Shown here in pieces: positions 1 through 10,881 of a stretch of 64,000 nucleotides of DNA (the stretch's first letter is position 1; each line of letters begins with the position of its first letter). Made by a program: the position numbers and the translations under genes. The stretch spans positions 1-64,000 of the forward strand of contig VHCN01000008.1 of assembly GCA_016871675.1 (NCBI GenBank), given 5' to 3'. The DNA is from Verrucomicrobiota bacterium. GTDB lineage: Bacteria; Verrucomicrobiota; Verrucomicrobiia; Limisphaerales; VHCN01. The notes beneath the pieces were generated by a model. It did not search any database. It saw only the letters and a program-made list of their open reading frames with translations, and was not told the DNA's origin.

Positions 1-385
1 ATTCGTCGGTCTCCTTGTCCTTTTCCGCCTCGAGGATGCACTCACGCAGAACGGTGAGCGTGGGGTCAATCTCCCGCTTTTTCCGCTCGTCCAGCACGAC
101 TCGGAACATCTCCCAGACGTCCTTCATGCTCTCGAAGTGGTCGCGCTTGTCGCCCATGACGTGGACCAGTCGGACGATGCCCCAACCCTGCAGTTCCTTG
201 AGGCTGGTGCTGACGTTGGAGCGGGCGACATCGAGCGTGCCGGCGATGTCCTCGGCGTTCAGCGGGCGGGGCGACATGTAGAGCAGCGCATGAATCTGGG
301 CGACGGTGCGGTTGATGCCCCAGCGCGTGCCCATCTCGCCCCAGTGGAGGATGAACTGCTGCTGGACCGTGCTGAGCGATTTCAT
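1..385 (-). CDS. GbsR/MarR-family transcriptional regulator (3' end cut by window edge)
   Basis: About 128 codons are visible, starting at the ATG at 385 and running off the left edge. The visible protein has a winged-helix layout: an N-terminal helix (QQQFILHWGEMGTRWGI), a segment reading AQIHALLYMSPRPLNAEDIA, then a recognition-helix-like LDVARSNVSTSLKELQGWGI, followed by a wing and the segment VMGDKRDHFESMKDVWEMF. This arrangement is typical of GbsR-type MarR relatives (usually 150-200 residues), so roughly the last third may be missing. A perfect palindrome sits 12 bp upstream of the start, which suggests autoregulation. The regulated pathway is not visible. The family call is firm, the ligand unknown. 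Confidence 0.8.
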   Translation of the reverse strand, partial: MKSLSTVQQQFILHWGEMGTRWGINRTVAQIHALLYMSPRPLNAEDIAGTLDVARSNVSTSLKELQGWGIVRLVHVMGDKRDHFESMKDVWEMFRVVLDERKKREIDPTLTVLRECILEAEKDKETDE

Positions 386-397
386 GGTGTCAGGTAT

Positions 398-413
398 TTC
401 TGTCGTGACAGAA
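398..413. promoter_or_regulatory. Palindromic operator candidate upstream of the GbsR-type gene
   Basis: TTCTGTCGTGACAGAA is a perfect inverted repeat (7-bp arms, 2-bp centre) ending 12 bp before the regulator start codon. A symmetric site of this size fits the dimeric winged-helix MarR/GbsR fold. Its position over the likely promoter suggests autorepression. No second copy was noticed in the window. Confidence 0.6.
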
Positions 414-564
414 CATATCGAAATCCAGGGTTCGTGCAAGCAGTTTCTTCGGCGCGCGCGGGTGCCCGGGGGGTGGGTGGGGTTGGGGCTGGTTCGAAGA
501 TCGCCGGAACGAGACGCCGGATGAACTCGGGCCGGGGCCAAGTGGGAAGTAACCGGCGGGCGGA

Positions 565-639
565 TGGTGCGCGATGCAGGAATTGAACCTGCGACCCCTT
601 CCGTGTCAAGGAAGTGCTCTACCCCTGAGCTAACCGCGC
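565..639 (-). tRNA. tRNA-Val (anticodon GAC)
   Basis: The minus strand folds into a complete cloverleaf. The acceptor stem is GCGCGGT pairing with ATCGCGC (one G-U), the D arm GCTC/GAGC, and the anticodon stem CTTCC/GGAAG with loop TTGACAC, giving anticodon GAC. The T arm is GCAGG/CCTGC with loop TTCAATT. The discriminator is A, and CCA appears to be encoded (complement of 565-568 reads ACCA). It lies alone between the regulator and the DUF1501 gene. Confidence 0.95.
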
Positions 640-885
640 AATCGGGCCGGCTTCATCGGGTTGGAACCTCGCGGTGCCGCATGAAGCCGCGCCATCACGG
701 GCGCGCACACTACGAGCCGCCTCCGGAGGCGGCAAGCTTTTTGGACCGATCGCACCGCCGCCGGGCGCGGTTGAAGCGACACGAGTTGAAGTCCGGTTTT
801 TCCGGCGGGGCCGGACCGTTCGCAGCTTGCGAAACCCGCCGGCCTTCGGCATCGTCTTACCCGGAAGCTGATATCCTGCCCGGCC

Positions 886-2292
886 ATGAAACCCGAATCC
901 TCCGACGGCCACACGCTCGTGCTCCGCGACCTGTTCCAGACGCGCCGCCAGTTTCTCTCGCGCGCCGGGATGGGGTTTGGCGCGATGGGACTCGCCGCGA
1001 TGCTGGGCGAGGAGGCGTCGGCGCAGGACGCGCTCTCGCCACTCGCGCCCAAAAAGCCGCACTTCAACGCCAAGGCGAAGCGCGTCGTGCACATCTTCGC
1101 GCAGGGCGCGCCGTCGCAAGTGGACACCTGGGATCCGAAGCCGGCGTTGACGCGCCACGACGGCAAGTCCATCCCCGGCCATAACGGGGTGGCGATGGGC
1201 TCGCCCTTCAAGTTTACGCGGCAGGGCCGGTCGGGAATCGAGGCGTGCGAGGTGTTTCCGCAGCTCGGCAAGCAGGTGGACCAGATGACCGTGGTGCGCT
1301 CGATGTTCACTGACATCCCGGCGCACGATGTGGCGACGGTCTTCATGAACACCGGCTCGCTCCGTCTCGCGAAGCCTTCGCTCGGCTCGTGGGTGCTCTA
1401 TGGACTGGGCACGGAGAATCAGAGCATGCCGGGCTTCATTTCGCTCCGGCCCGGCGGCGCCCCCCCGGGCGGCTCGGCCAACTGGCAGTCGGCGTTCCTG
1501 CCGGGGGTCTTCCAGGGCAGCAGCGTCAACACGCGCATGCCAAGCGTGGAGCAGATGATCGAGAACATCCGCAATTACTACCTCCATCAGCCGGAGCAGC
1601 GGCGCCAGCTTGACCTCGTCCACCACCTCAACGCGATTCACAGCCAGAACCTGCAGAAGGACGCCCAGCTCGAGGCGCGCATCGAGACCTTCGAGATGGC
1701 CTACAAGATGCAGATGGCGGCGACGGACGCCTTCGACGTGAGCAAGGAGCCGCAGAACATCCGCGACCTCTACGGCGCGGGAACGCAAGGCACGCAGATG
1801 CTCATCGCGCGGCGGCTGCTCGAGCGCGGCGTGCGCTTCGTGCAGGTGTGGGCCAGCGGGTGGGACCACCACAACGATCTCGAGGACCGGCTGCGCAACC
1901 AGGCGCGAGAGATCGACCAGCCGGCCGCGGCGTTTCTCACCGACCTCAAGCAGCGCGGCCTGCTCGACAGCACACTCGTCGTGTGGGGCGGCGAGTTCGG
2001 GCGCAAACCCGTGCGCGACCGCAATGGCAACGACGACCCCGGTCGCGACCACAACAACCGCGGCTTCTGCGCGTGGCTCGCAGGCGGCGGAGTGAAAGGC
2101 GGCACGGTGTGGGGCGCGACCGATGAGTTCGGCGGCGCGGCCGTGAAGGACAAGGTCCACGTGCACGACCTCCATGCGACCCTGCTGCACCTGCTCGGCT
2201 TCGACCACGAGAAGCTCACGTATCGCTACAACGGCCGCGACTTCCGCCTCACGGACAATTTCGGCAAGGTGCAGAAAGGCATCATCGCGTGA
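886..2292 (+). CDS. DUF1501 family protein (alkaline-phosphatase/sulfatase-fold), Tat-exported
   Basis: A 468-residue protein of the DUF1501 family, which belongs to the alkaline-phosphatase-like superfamily and is very common in planctomycetes and verrucomicrobia. A twin-arginine-like signal is visible (R20-R21-QFL followed by a hydrophobic stretch, cleavage after about residue 47). The characteristic AQGAPSQVDTWDPKP segment falls near residues 70-86, and the acidic/His-rich GEFGRKP...GRDHNN region near 368-390. It is followed 34 bp downstream by a PSD1 gene, the usual partner. The substrate of these pairs is not established; a periplasmic hydrolase role in polymer breakdown is inference. 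A hairpin after the PSD1 gene probably ends the operon. Confidence 0.9.
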   Translation: MKPESSDGHTLVLRDLFQTRRQFLSRAGMGFGAMGLAAMLGEEASAQDALSPLAPKKPHFNAKAKRVVHIFAQGAPSQVDTWDPKPALTRHDGKSIPGHNGVAMGSPFKFTRQGRSGIEACEVFPQLGKQVDQMTVVRSMFTDIPAHDVATVFMNTGSLRLAKPSLGSWVLYGLGTENQSMPGFISLRPGGAPPGGSANWQSAFLPGVFQGSSVNTRMPSVEQMIENIRNYYLHQPEQRRQLDLVHHLNAIHSQNLQKDAQLEARIETFEMAYKMQMAATDAFDVSKEPQNIRDLYGAGTQGTQMLIARRLLERGVRFVQVWASGWDHHNDLEDRLRNQAREIDQPAAAFLTDLKQRGLLDSTLVVWGGEFGRKPVRDRNGNDDPGRDHNNRGFCAWLAGGGVKGGTVWGATDEFGGAAVKDKVHVHDLHATLLHLLGFDHEKLTYRYNGRDFRLTDNFGKVQKGIIA

Positions 2293-2326
2293 GCGGCCCC
2301 GGCGGCATCCGGCGGACTCCACTGTC

Positions 2327-4933
2327 ATGAAACGCGCCATCCTCCCCGTCGCCGCGCTGTCGCTCGTGCTCGCGGCCACCACGCTGGTTCCCGATCGGTT
2401 CGCGAACGCGGCCGACGCACCCAAGAAAAAGAAGAAGCCCGCGCCGCCCGCCGCCCCGCCGGCGGCACCCGCGCCCAAGCCCGCCGCGCCCGCCGCGCAG
2501 TCCGCACCGCCGCCGACCGCCGCACCGGCTCAACTCACCGCGTCGCAGGTGCAGTTCTTCGAGAACAACATCCGGCCGCTGCTCGCGGCGCATTGCTACA
2601 AGTGCCACAACGCCGCAGAGGGCAAGATCAAGGGCGGCCTCGCGCTCGATTCGCGCGATGGTTTGCTCAAGGGGGGCGACCACGGCGCGGCGATCGTCCC
2701 CGGCAATCCCGACAAGAGCCTCCTGATCAAAGCCGTGAAGTATGGCGACCCGGACCTGCAGATGCCGCCGAAGGGCGAGAAACTCTCCGACCGGCAGGTC
2801 GCCGACCTCGCGGCTTGGATCAAGATGGGCGCACCCGACCCGCGCGAGGCCACCGCGCCCGGCGGCAAATACGGCGGCAGCGGCAGCGACAAGCGCAGCC
2901 ACTGGTCCTTCCAGGCCGTGCGCAAACCCGCCGTGCCCGCGGTGAACACCAAGGACTGGGTTACGAATCCCGTGGACAACTTCATCCTCGCCAAGCTCGA
3001 GGAGAAAAACCTCAGGCCCAACGCCCCCGCCGACCGGCGCGCGCTCATCCGCCGGCTCTACTTCGACCTCGTCGGCCTGCCGCCGTCGCCCGCGGAGGTG
3101 AACGCGTTCGTCGCGGACAAGTCTGCGAAGGCATTCGAGTCGCTCGTGGACAAACTGCTGGCATCGCCCCAATACGGCGAGCGCTGGGCGCGGCACTGGC
3201 TCGACGTGGCGCGCTACTCGGACACCGTCGGCGATCCCGCGCGCCGTCGCGAGACTCCGGCGTATCCGTTCGCGTGGACGTATCGGGACTACGTGATCAA
3301 GGCGCTCAACGACGACAAGCCTTACGACCAGTTCATCCTCGAGCAGATCGCCGCGGACAAGCTGCCCGCGCCGCGCAACGCCGACCGTTCGCCGCTCGCC
3401 GCGCTCGGGTTCCTCACGCTCGGGGACCACTTCGGCGGGAACAACAACGACGTCATCAACGACCGCATTGACGTGGTGACCAAGGGATTTCAGGCGCTCA
3501 CCGTCTCGTGCGCCCGCTGCCACGACCACATGTTCGACCCGATCCCGACCAGGGACTACTATTCCCTGCACGGCGTCTTCGCCAGCAGCCAGGAGCCTGC
3601 CGACCGCCCGATCATCAAGCTGCCGGACGATCGCGCCGCGTTCCAGACCTACCAGAAGGAACTCGCGGAGATTGAGAAGTCCGCCGCCGCGCTCAAGGGC
3701 AAGGCCGCGGCCGGTGGCGCGGCGAACAAGAAGGCCATTCAACAGGAGAGCCTCCAGCTTCGGGCGAAGCGGGACGCGCTCGACATCAACCACCCCGGAG
3801 CGCCCGTTCGCGCGATGGCCATCGAGGACAAGCCGCGACCGGCGGACTCGCCGGTGTTCCTCCGCGGCGAGGCCGAGAACAAGGGCCCCGTCGCGCCGCG
3901 CCGATACCTCGAACTCGTCTCCGGCCCGAATCGCAAGCCGTTCGCGCAAGGCAGCGGCCGCCTCGAACTCGCCCAGGCCATCGCCAGCAAATCCAACCCG
4001 CTCACCGCGCGCGTGATGGTCAACCGCGTGTGGCTCCATCATTTCGGCGAGGGCATCGTCACCACGCCCGACGACTTCGGCACCATGAGTTCGCCACCGA
4101 GCCACCCGGAATTGCTCGACTGGCTCGCGAGTTACTTCATGGACAACGGCTGGTCGTTGAAGAAACTCCACAAAGTCATCCTCCTCTCCAGCACGTGGCA
4201 GCAGGGCGTGGAGAACAACCCGCGGTTCGCGCAAGTGGACCCGTTCAACCGGCTGCTCTGGCGCCAAAATGTCCGCCGACTCGAACTCGAGCCGCTGCGG
4301 GACTCAATCCTCTCCATGGCCGGCACCCTCGACACCACGATGGGCGGCAAACCCGTGAGCCTCGGCAATGCCGGCGGCGCGCAACGCAACGCGAAGATCG
4401 GCGGCAAGATGGCCGAGGCGCTCCGCCCGAGCGGTTATTCCACCCGCCGGACCATCTACGGCTACATCGACCGCGCGGGCGTGCCCGAGGTGTTCAACCA
4501 CTTCGATGTCGCCACGCCGGAGATGCCCACGGGCAAGCGTTACCAGACGACCGTGCCGCAACAGGCGCTCTTCCTCATGAACAGCCCGCTCGTCATCGAA
4601 CAGGCGCGCGCGATGGTCGAGCGCACCGCGTTCAAGTCGCTCACCGACCCGGAGGCGCGCGTGCGCTGGCTTTACGAGCTCATCTTCCAGCGCCCGCCCA
4701 ACGACGTCGAAATCAAACTCGCCCTGAACTTCTTTGAGGACGCCCCCGCCGGCAGCGCCGTCTCAGCGCCGGCGGCGCCGCCCGTGCAAGTCGCGCAGGC
4801 GTTGCCCCAGGGCAAGAAAGGCGCCGCCCGCCCGCCCCAAGGCCGGCCTGCCGCGGCCGTCAAGCCGCTCAGCGTGTGGGCCGAATACGCGCATGCGTTG
4901 CTGCTCGCGAACGAGGCGTCGTTCGTGAACTGA
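2327..4933 (+). CDS. PSD1 protein: planctomycete cytochrome c + DUF1549 + DUF1553
   Basis: An 868-residue exported protein. The start at 2327 was chosen because it gives a clean signal peptide (MKRAILPVAALSLVLAATTL); the open frame extends upstream but overlaps the DUF1501 gene. After a Lys/Pro/Ala-rich linker comes a planctomycete-type cytochrome c domain with heme motif C90-YK-C93-H94. Next is a DUF1549 region with a second CxxCH (C395-AR-C398-H399), then DUF1553 from about residue 540 to the end. Near the C-terminus a low-complexity Ala/Pro/Gln segment interrupts the domain. It pairs with the DUF1501 gene just upstream. A periplasmic redox function is inferred from the heme motifs; the reaction is unknown. 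Confidence 0.9.
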   Translation: MKRAILPVAALSLVLAATTLVPDRFANAADAPKKKKKPAPPAAPPAAPAPKPAAPAAQSAPPPTAAPAQLTASQVQFFENNIRPLLAAHCYKCHNAAEGKIKGGLALDSRDGLLKGGDHGAAIVPGNPDKSLLIKAVKYGDPDLQMPPKGEKLSDRQVADLAAWIKMGAPDPREATAPGGKYGGSGSDKRSHWSFQAVRKPAVPAVNTKDWVTNPVDNFILAKLEEKNLRPNAPADRRALIRRLYFDLVGLPPSPAEVNAFVADKSAKAFESLVDKLLASPQYGERWARHWLDVARYSDTVGDPARRRETPAYPFAWTYRDYVIKALNDDKPYDQFILEQIAADKLPAPRNADRSPLAALGFLTLGDHFGGNNNDVINDRIDVVTKGFQALTVSCARCHDHMFDPIPTRDYYSLHGVFASSQEPADRPIIKLPDDRAAFQTYQKELAEIEKSAAALKGKAAAGGAANKKAIQQESLQLRAKRDALDINHPGAPVRAMAIEDKPRPADSPVFLRGEAENKGPVAPRRYLELVSGPNRKPFAQGSGRLELAQAIASKSNPLTARVMVNRVWLHHFGEGIVTTPDDFGTMSSPPSHPELLDWLASYFMDNGWSLKKLHKVILLSSTWQQGVENNPRFAQVDPFNRLLWRQNVRRLELEPLRDSILSMAGTLDTTMGGKPVSLGNAGGAQRNAKIGGKMAEALRPSGYSTRRTIYGYIDRAGVPEVFNHFDVATPEMPTGKRYQTTVPQQALFLMNSPLVIEQARAMVERTAFKSLTDPEARVRWLYELIFQRPPNDVEIKLALNFFEDAPAGSAVSAPAAPPVQVAQALPQGKKGAARPPQGRPAAAVKPLSVWAEYAHALLLANEASFVN

Positions 4934-4951
4934 CCTCCGATCCGGCGACCG

Positions 4952-4974
4952 GCGCCCCAGCTTCGTTGGGGCGC
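4952..4974 (+). terminator. Hairpin after the DUF1501-PSD1 operon
   Basis: GCGCCCCAG and TTGGGGCGC (one G-T pair) form a 9-bp stem around the loop CTTCG, starting 19 bp after the PSD1 stop. There is no T-run, so it is either a weak intrinsic terminator or an mRNA 3'-end stabiliser. It sits just before the promoter of the next gene. Confidence 0.55.
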
Positions 4975-4984
4975 GCCGCAGCCT

Positions 4985-5014
4985 TTGACACCGCGGCGCG
5001 GCCGTGGCTACTCT
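4985..5014 (+). promoter_or_regulatory. Sigma70-type promoter for the Gfo/Idh/MocA gene
   Basis: TTGACA (4985-4990), an 18-bp spacer and TACTCT (5009-5014). The -35 box is a perfect match. The start codon at 5029 is 14 bp after the -10 box, so the leader would be only about 8 nt. Confidence 0.55.
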
Positions 5015-5028
5015 CACCACCACATTCC

Positions 5029-6009
5029 ATGAAACTCTCCGCCCTCCTGCTCGCCCCGTGCCTCGCACTCGCCGTCGCTTCCGCCGCGGACCTGCGCCTC
5101 GGGATGATCGGCCTCGACACCTCCCACGTCACCGCCTTCACCGGCATCCTCAACGACCCGGCCAACAAGAACCACATCCCCGGCGCGAAAGTCGTCGCCG
5201 CCTTCAAGGGCGGCAGCCCCGACCTCCCCTCGAGCGCCGACCGCGTCGAGGGCTTCACCAAGACCCTCACCGAGAAATACGGCGTCAAGCTCTACGACTC
5301 CATCGAGGCCATGTGCCGCGACGTGGACGCCGTCCTCCTCGAGAGCGTGGACGGCCGCCCGCACCTCGCGCAGGCCCGCCCCGTGATCGCCGCGAAGAAG
5401 CCGCTGTTCATTGACAAACCCGTCGCCGGCTCGCTTCGCGACGCGATCGAGATCTTCCGGCTCGCGAAGGAGGCCAACGTGCCCGTCTTCAGCTCCTCCT
5501 CGCTCCGCTACTACCCGGGACTCGTCGAATTGAAGTCGAACACGGCGCTTGGCGAAATCCGCGGCGCCCTTTCCACCGGGCCCTGTTCGCTCGAAAAGTC
5601 GCACCCCGACCTCTTCTGGTATGGCGTCCACGCGGCCGAGGCCCTTTACACCGTCATGGGGACCGGCTGCGAAACCGTCACCCGCACCTCCACCCCCGGC
5701 ACCGACATCGTCACCGGCGTCTGGAAGGGCGGCCGCGTCGGCATCTTCCGCGGCATCCGCGACGGCTCCGCGCCGTATCGCGTCACCGCCTACGGCAGCA
5801 AGACCGTGCTCGACCAGAAACCCGGCGGCGACTACTCGGGCCTGCTGCGCGAGATCGTGAAGTTCTTCCAGACCGGCGTCCCGCCCGTGCCCGCGGAGGA
5901 AACCCTCGAACTGTTCGCCTTCATGGAAGCCGCCGACGAAAGCAAGCGCCAGGGCGGCACGCCCGTGAAGCTCTCGGACGTGATGAAAAAGGCCGGCGCG
6001 AAGAAGTGA
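5029..6009 (+). CDS. Exported Gfo/Idh/MocA-family oxidoreductase
   Basis: A 326-residue protein. The ATG at 5029 is preferred because it begins a signal peptide (MKLSALLLAPCLALAVASA) and follows a good promoter. The mature part opens with DLRLGMIGLD, the first strand of a Rossmann fold. Around residue 105-130 it shows the family pattern SVDGRPHLAQARPVI and FIDKPVAGS, equivalent to the EKP motif of sugar dehydrogenases. It is short for the family and lacks the usual glycine-rich GxGxxG, so cofactor binding is uncertain. Exported relatives are frequent in planctomycetes and verrucomicrobia; a role in modifying sugars is inference. Confidence 0.8.
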   Translation: MKLSALLLAPCLALAVASAADLRLGMIGLDTSHVTAFTGILNDPANKNHIPGAKVVAAFKGGSPDLPSSADRVEGFTKTLTEKYGVKLYDSIEAMCRDVDAVLLESVDGRPHLAQARPVIAAKKPLFIDKPVAGSLRDAIEIFRLAKEANVPVFSSSSLRYYPGLVELKSNTALGEIRGALSTGPCSLEKSHPDLFWYGVHAAEALYTVMGTGCETVTRTSTPGTDIVTGVWKGGRVGIFRGIRDGSAPYRVTAYGSKTVLDQKPGGDYSGLLREIVKFFQTGVPPVPAEETLELFAFMEAADESKRQGGTPVKLSDVMKKAGAKK

Positions 6010-6162
6010 ACGAAACCGGCCAGCCGCCTCACCCGGCTTGCCAACGTGAAGGGCGCCGCCATCATCGCGCAGTTGGATTACGGCATGGACGTGGTCAACC
6101 GCCGCACCAACCGCGTCGAGCAGCTCACCTCCGGCGGCCCCGTCACCGACACCTTCAAATAG
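6010..6162 (+). pseudogene. Orphan coding-like tail, in frame after the Gfo/Idh/MocA stop
   Basis: Directly after the TGA at 6007-6009 the same frame stays open for 50 codons to a TAG at 6160. The translation includes GAAIIAQLDYGMDVVNRRTN and ends GGPVTDTFK. Third codon positions are almost all G or C, as in neighbouring real genes. There is no ATG near the beginning; a GTG at 6046 could start a 38-residue peptide. I do not recognise the family. It is probably the C-terminal remnant of a deleted gene, less likely a short independent gene or a read-through extension. Confidence 0.4.
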
Positions 6163-6278
6163 GGTGCCATCGAACCCGTCGGCGCTGAACGGTTCACACG
6201 AGTGGACTGTTTGGCGCGGGCAGCCGTTCCCTCGTTTTCGCCTTCCCAATGCGCCCTCCGCGAGGGCAGTCTCCACGC

Positions 6279-8060
6279 ATGAAATCCGTGCTGTCGTGGC
6301 TCGCCGTTGCCTTGTTGCTGGCCTCGTGCGCCGCGCCACAGCCGCCGCCGCGCGTCACCTTCACCGACCACGACGTTCAGTTCGACCGGCTGGCCGACGA
6401 GTTCATCTCCGGCTGGCTGGCGTGGCGTCCGCAGCTCGGCACGGCGCTCGGGCTCCACGCTTACGACGGGCGCGTGACAGATTTCAGCCGCGCGTCGCTC
6501 GACGCGGAACTCGCGCGGTTGAAGCGGTTCGAAGAGCGGCTTGTGGCCGCCGCCGCGCGCCCGCTCGGCCCGCGCGCCCGTCACGACCTGCGCCTCCTGC
6601 AAACGGCCGTGCGCGGGGAGCTGTTCCAGTTCGAGGACGCCGCCGCGTTCCGGCGCAACCCGATGACCTACGCGGGTGTGCTGGACGTGAACATCTACAT
6701 CAAGCGCAACTTCGCGCCCATCGGCCAGCGCGTGCGCTCGATCACGTCCATCCTTGCGGGCGCGCCCGCGCTGTTCGCCGCCGCGCGGGCGAACCTCGAC
6801 GCGGAGCTGCCCCGGCCGTTTGTCGAGACGGCCATCGAAATCGCGACCGCCGGCGCGGATTTCCTTGCGAAGGATCTTGTCGCCGCGCTCGAGGAGGTTC
6901 ACGACGAGTCGCTCATGGCGGCCTTCGCCGCGGCGAACACGAACGCGGTCGCCGAGCTGCGCGGCTTTGCGTCGTGGCTCGAGAAGGAGCGGCTGCCGCG
7001 CGCCACGGCGGGCTTCGCGCTCGGCCGGGAGAAGTTCGCCCGGATGCTGCGCGTGTCGGAGTTGATCGAGCCCGCGCCCGACGAACTGCTGGCCGTGGCG
7101 ATGCGCGAGTTGCAGCGCGAGCAGGCGGTGTTCGCCGCGACCGCGAAGCTCATTGCCCCGGACAAGCCCGCGATCGAGGTGTTCAAGGCGATCCAGAAAG
7201 ATCACCCGACCGAGGCGGGGCTCATCCCGGACACGCGCCGCAACCTCGAGGCCATCCGGCGGTTTTGCGTGGATCGCGACGTGATCACCTTCCCGAGCGC
7301 GGTGCGCGCGCGCGTGGAGGAGACGCCGGCGTTCCTGCGGGCGACGAGCTTCGCCTCGATGGACACGCCGGGGCCGTTCGAGACGACGGCGACCGAAGCC
7401 TACTATTACGTGACGCCGACGGAGAAGGACTGGCCCGCGGCGCAGAAGGAGGAGTGGCTCACGGCGTTCAACTACTACACCACCGACGTGGTGAGCATCC
7501 ACGAGGCGTATCCCGGGCATTACGCGCAATTCCTGCACCTCAACGCCTCGCAAGCCACGGCCGTGGAAAAGGTGTTCACCAGCTACGCATTCGTCGAGGG
7601 GTGGGCGCATTACACGGAGCAAATGCTGCTGGACGAGGGCTTCCCCGCCCCGCGCGGCCCCAAGCCGACCGTCGAGGACACGCTTCGCGCCGCGAAGTAC
7701 CGGCTCGCGCAGTCCGACGAGGCGCTGCTGCGATTGTGCCGGTTCGTCTGCGCGATCCGAATGCACTGCGAGGGGATGTCCGTCGAGGACGCGACGAGAT
7801 TCTTCCAGGCCAACTGCTACTACGAGGCGAAGCCCGCGCAATCCGAGGCCACGCGCGGCACCTACGACCCCGGCTATTGCCTCTACACGATCGGCAAGCT
7901 GCAGATTCTGAAACTCCGCGCCGACTGGCAGGCGCAGGAAGGCGCGAAGTATTCGCTCCGGCGCTTTCACGACACCATGCTCGGCTTCGGCGCGCCTCCG
8001 GTCCGGCTTCTGCGCGAGCGCATGCTCAAGGACCCGGCCAAGTGGGCCGAGGTTTTTTAG
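6279..8060 (+). CDS. DUF885 family zinc metallopeptidase, lipoprotein
   Basis: A 593-residue protein starting at the ATG at 6279, which gives a lipoprotein signal ending in LLASC-AAPQ (lipidated Cys about residue 18); an ATG 30 bp upstream would spoil this. It belongs to the DUF885 family of predicted zinc peptidases. The metal-site segment H408-EAYPG-H414 is followed by E440 in VEGWAHYTEQMLLDEG, both hallmarks of the family. It is likely anchored in the periplasm and degrades peptides. The gene stands alone, with clpB 198 bp downstream. Confidence 0.9.
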   Translation: MKSVLSWLAVALLLASCAAPQPPPRVTFTDHDVQFDRLADEFISGWLAWRPQLGTALGLHAYDGRVTDFSRASLDAELARLKRFEERLVAAAARPLGPRARHDLRLLQTAVRGELFQFEDAAAFRRNPMTYAGVLDVNIYIKRNFAPIGQRVRSITSILAGAPALFAAARANLDAELPRPFVETAIEIATAGADFLAKDLVAALEEVHDESLMAAFAAANTNAVAELRGFASWLEKERLPRATAGFALGREKFARMLRVSELIEPAPDELLAVAMRELQREQAVFAATAKLIAPDKPAIEVFKAIQKDHPTEAGLIPDTRRNLEAIRRFCVDRDVITFPSAVRARVEETPAFLRATSFASMDTPGPFETTATEAYYYVTPTEKDWPAAQKEEWLTAFNYYTTDVVSIHEAYPGHYAQFLHLNASQATAVEKVFTSYAFVEGWAHYTEQMLLDEGFPAPRGPKPTVEDTLRAAKYRLAQSDEALLRLCRFVCAIRMHCEGMSVEDATRFFQANCYYEAKPAQSEATRGTYDPGYCLYTIGKLQILKLRADWQAQEGAKYSLRRFHDTMLGFGAPPVRLLRERMLKDPAKWAEVF

Positions 8061-8257
8061 GCTGCTTCGTTTCCCCGCGCTTGTTGAAGTGAGCGTCGGC
8101 TCCTGGCCGCGCCTTCCGGGTGGTGCTGCGTGCCAATCCTGCGCGCTTCCCACTCCACTGTCACAGCCGGTGATTCCCTCCCCCACGCCAATTCCCGCGC
8201 AATCCCGGCCAATTCCAGCCCCGCGCCGCTGGCATCGCGGCTGCAACTTGATTCGCC

Positions 8258-10864
<2,607 letters not shown>

Positions 10865-10881
10865 TCTCGATACGCCTGGTG

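Noticed and set aside
619-2478. Long minus-strand open frame over the first DUF1501 gene
   Set aside because: Shadow of the plus-strand gene; residue composition is typical of the antisense of G/C-ending codons.
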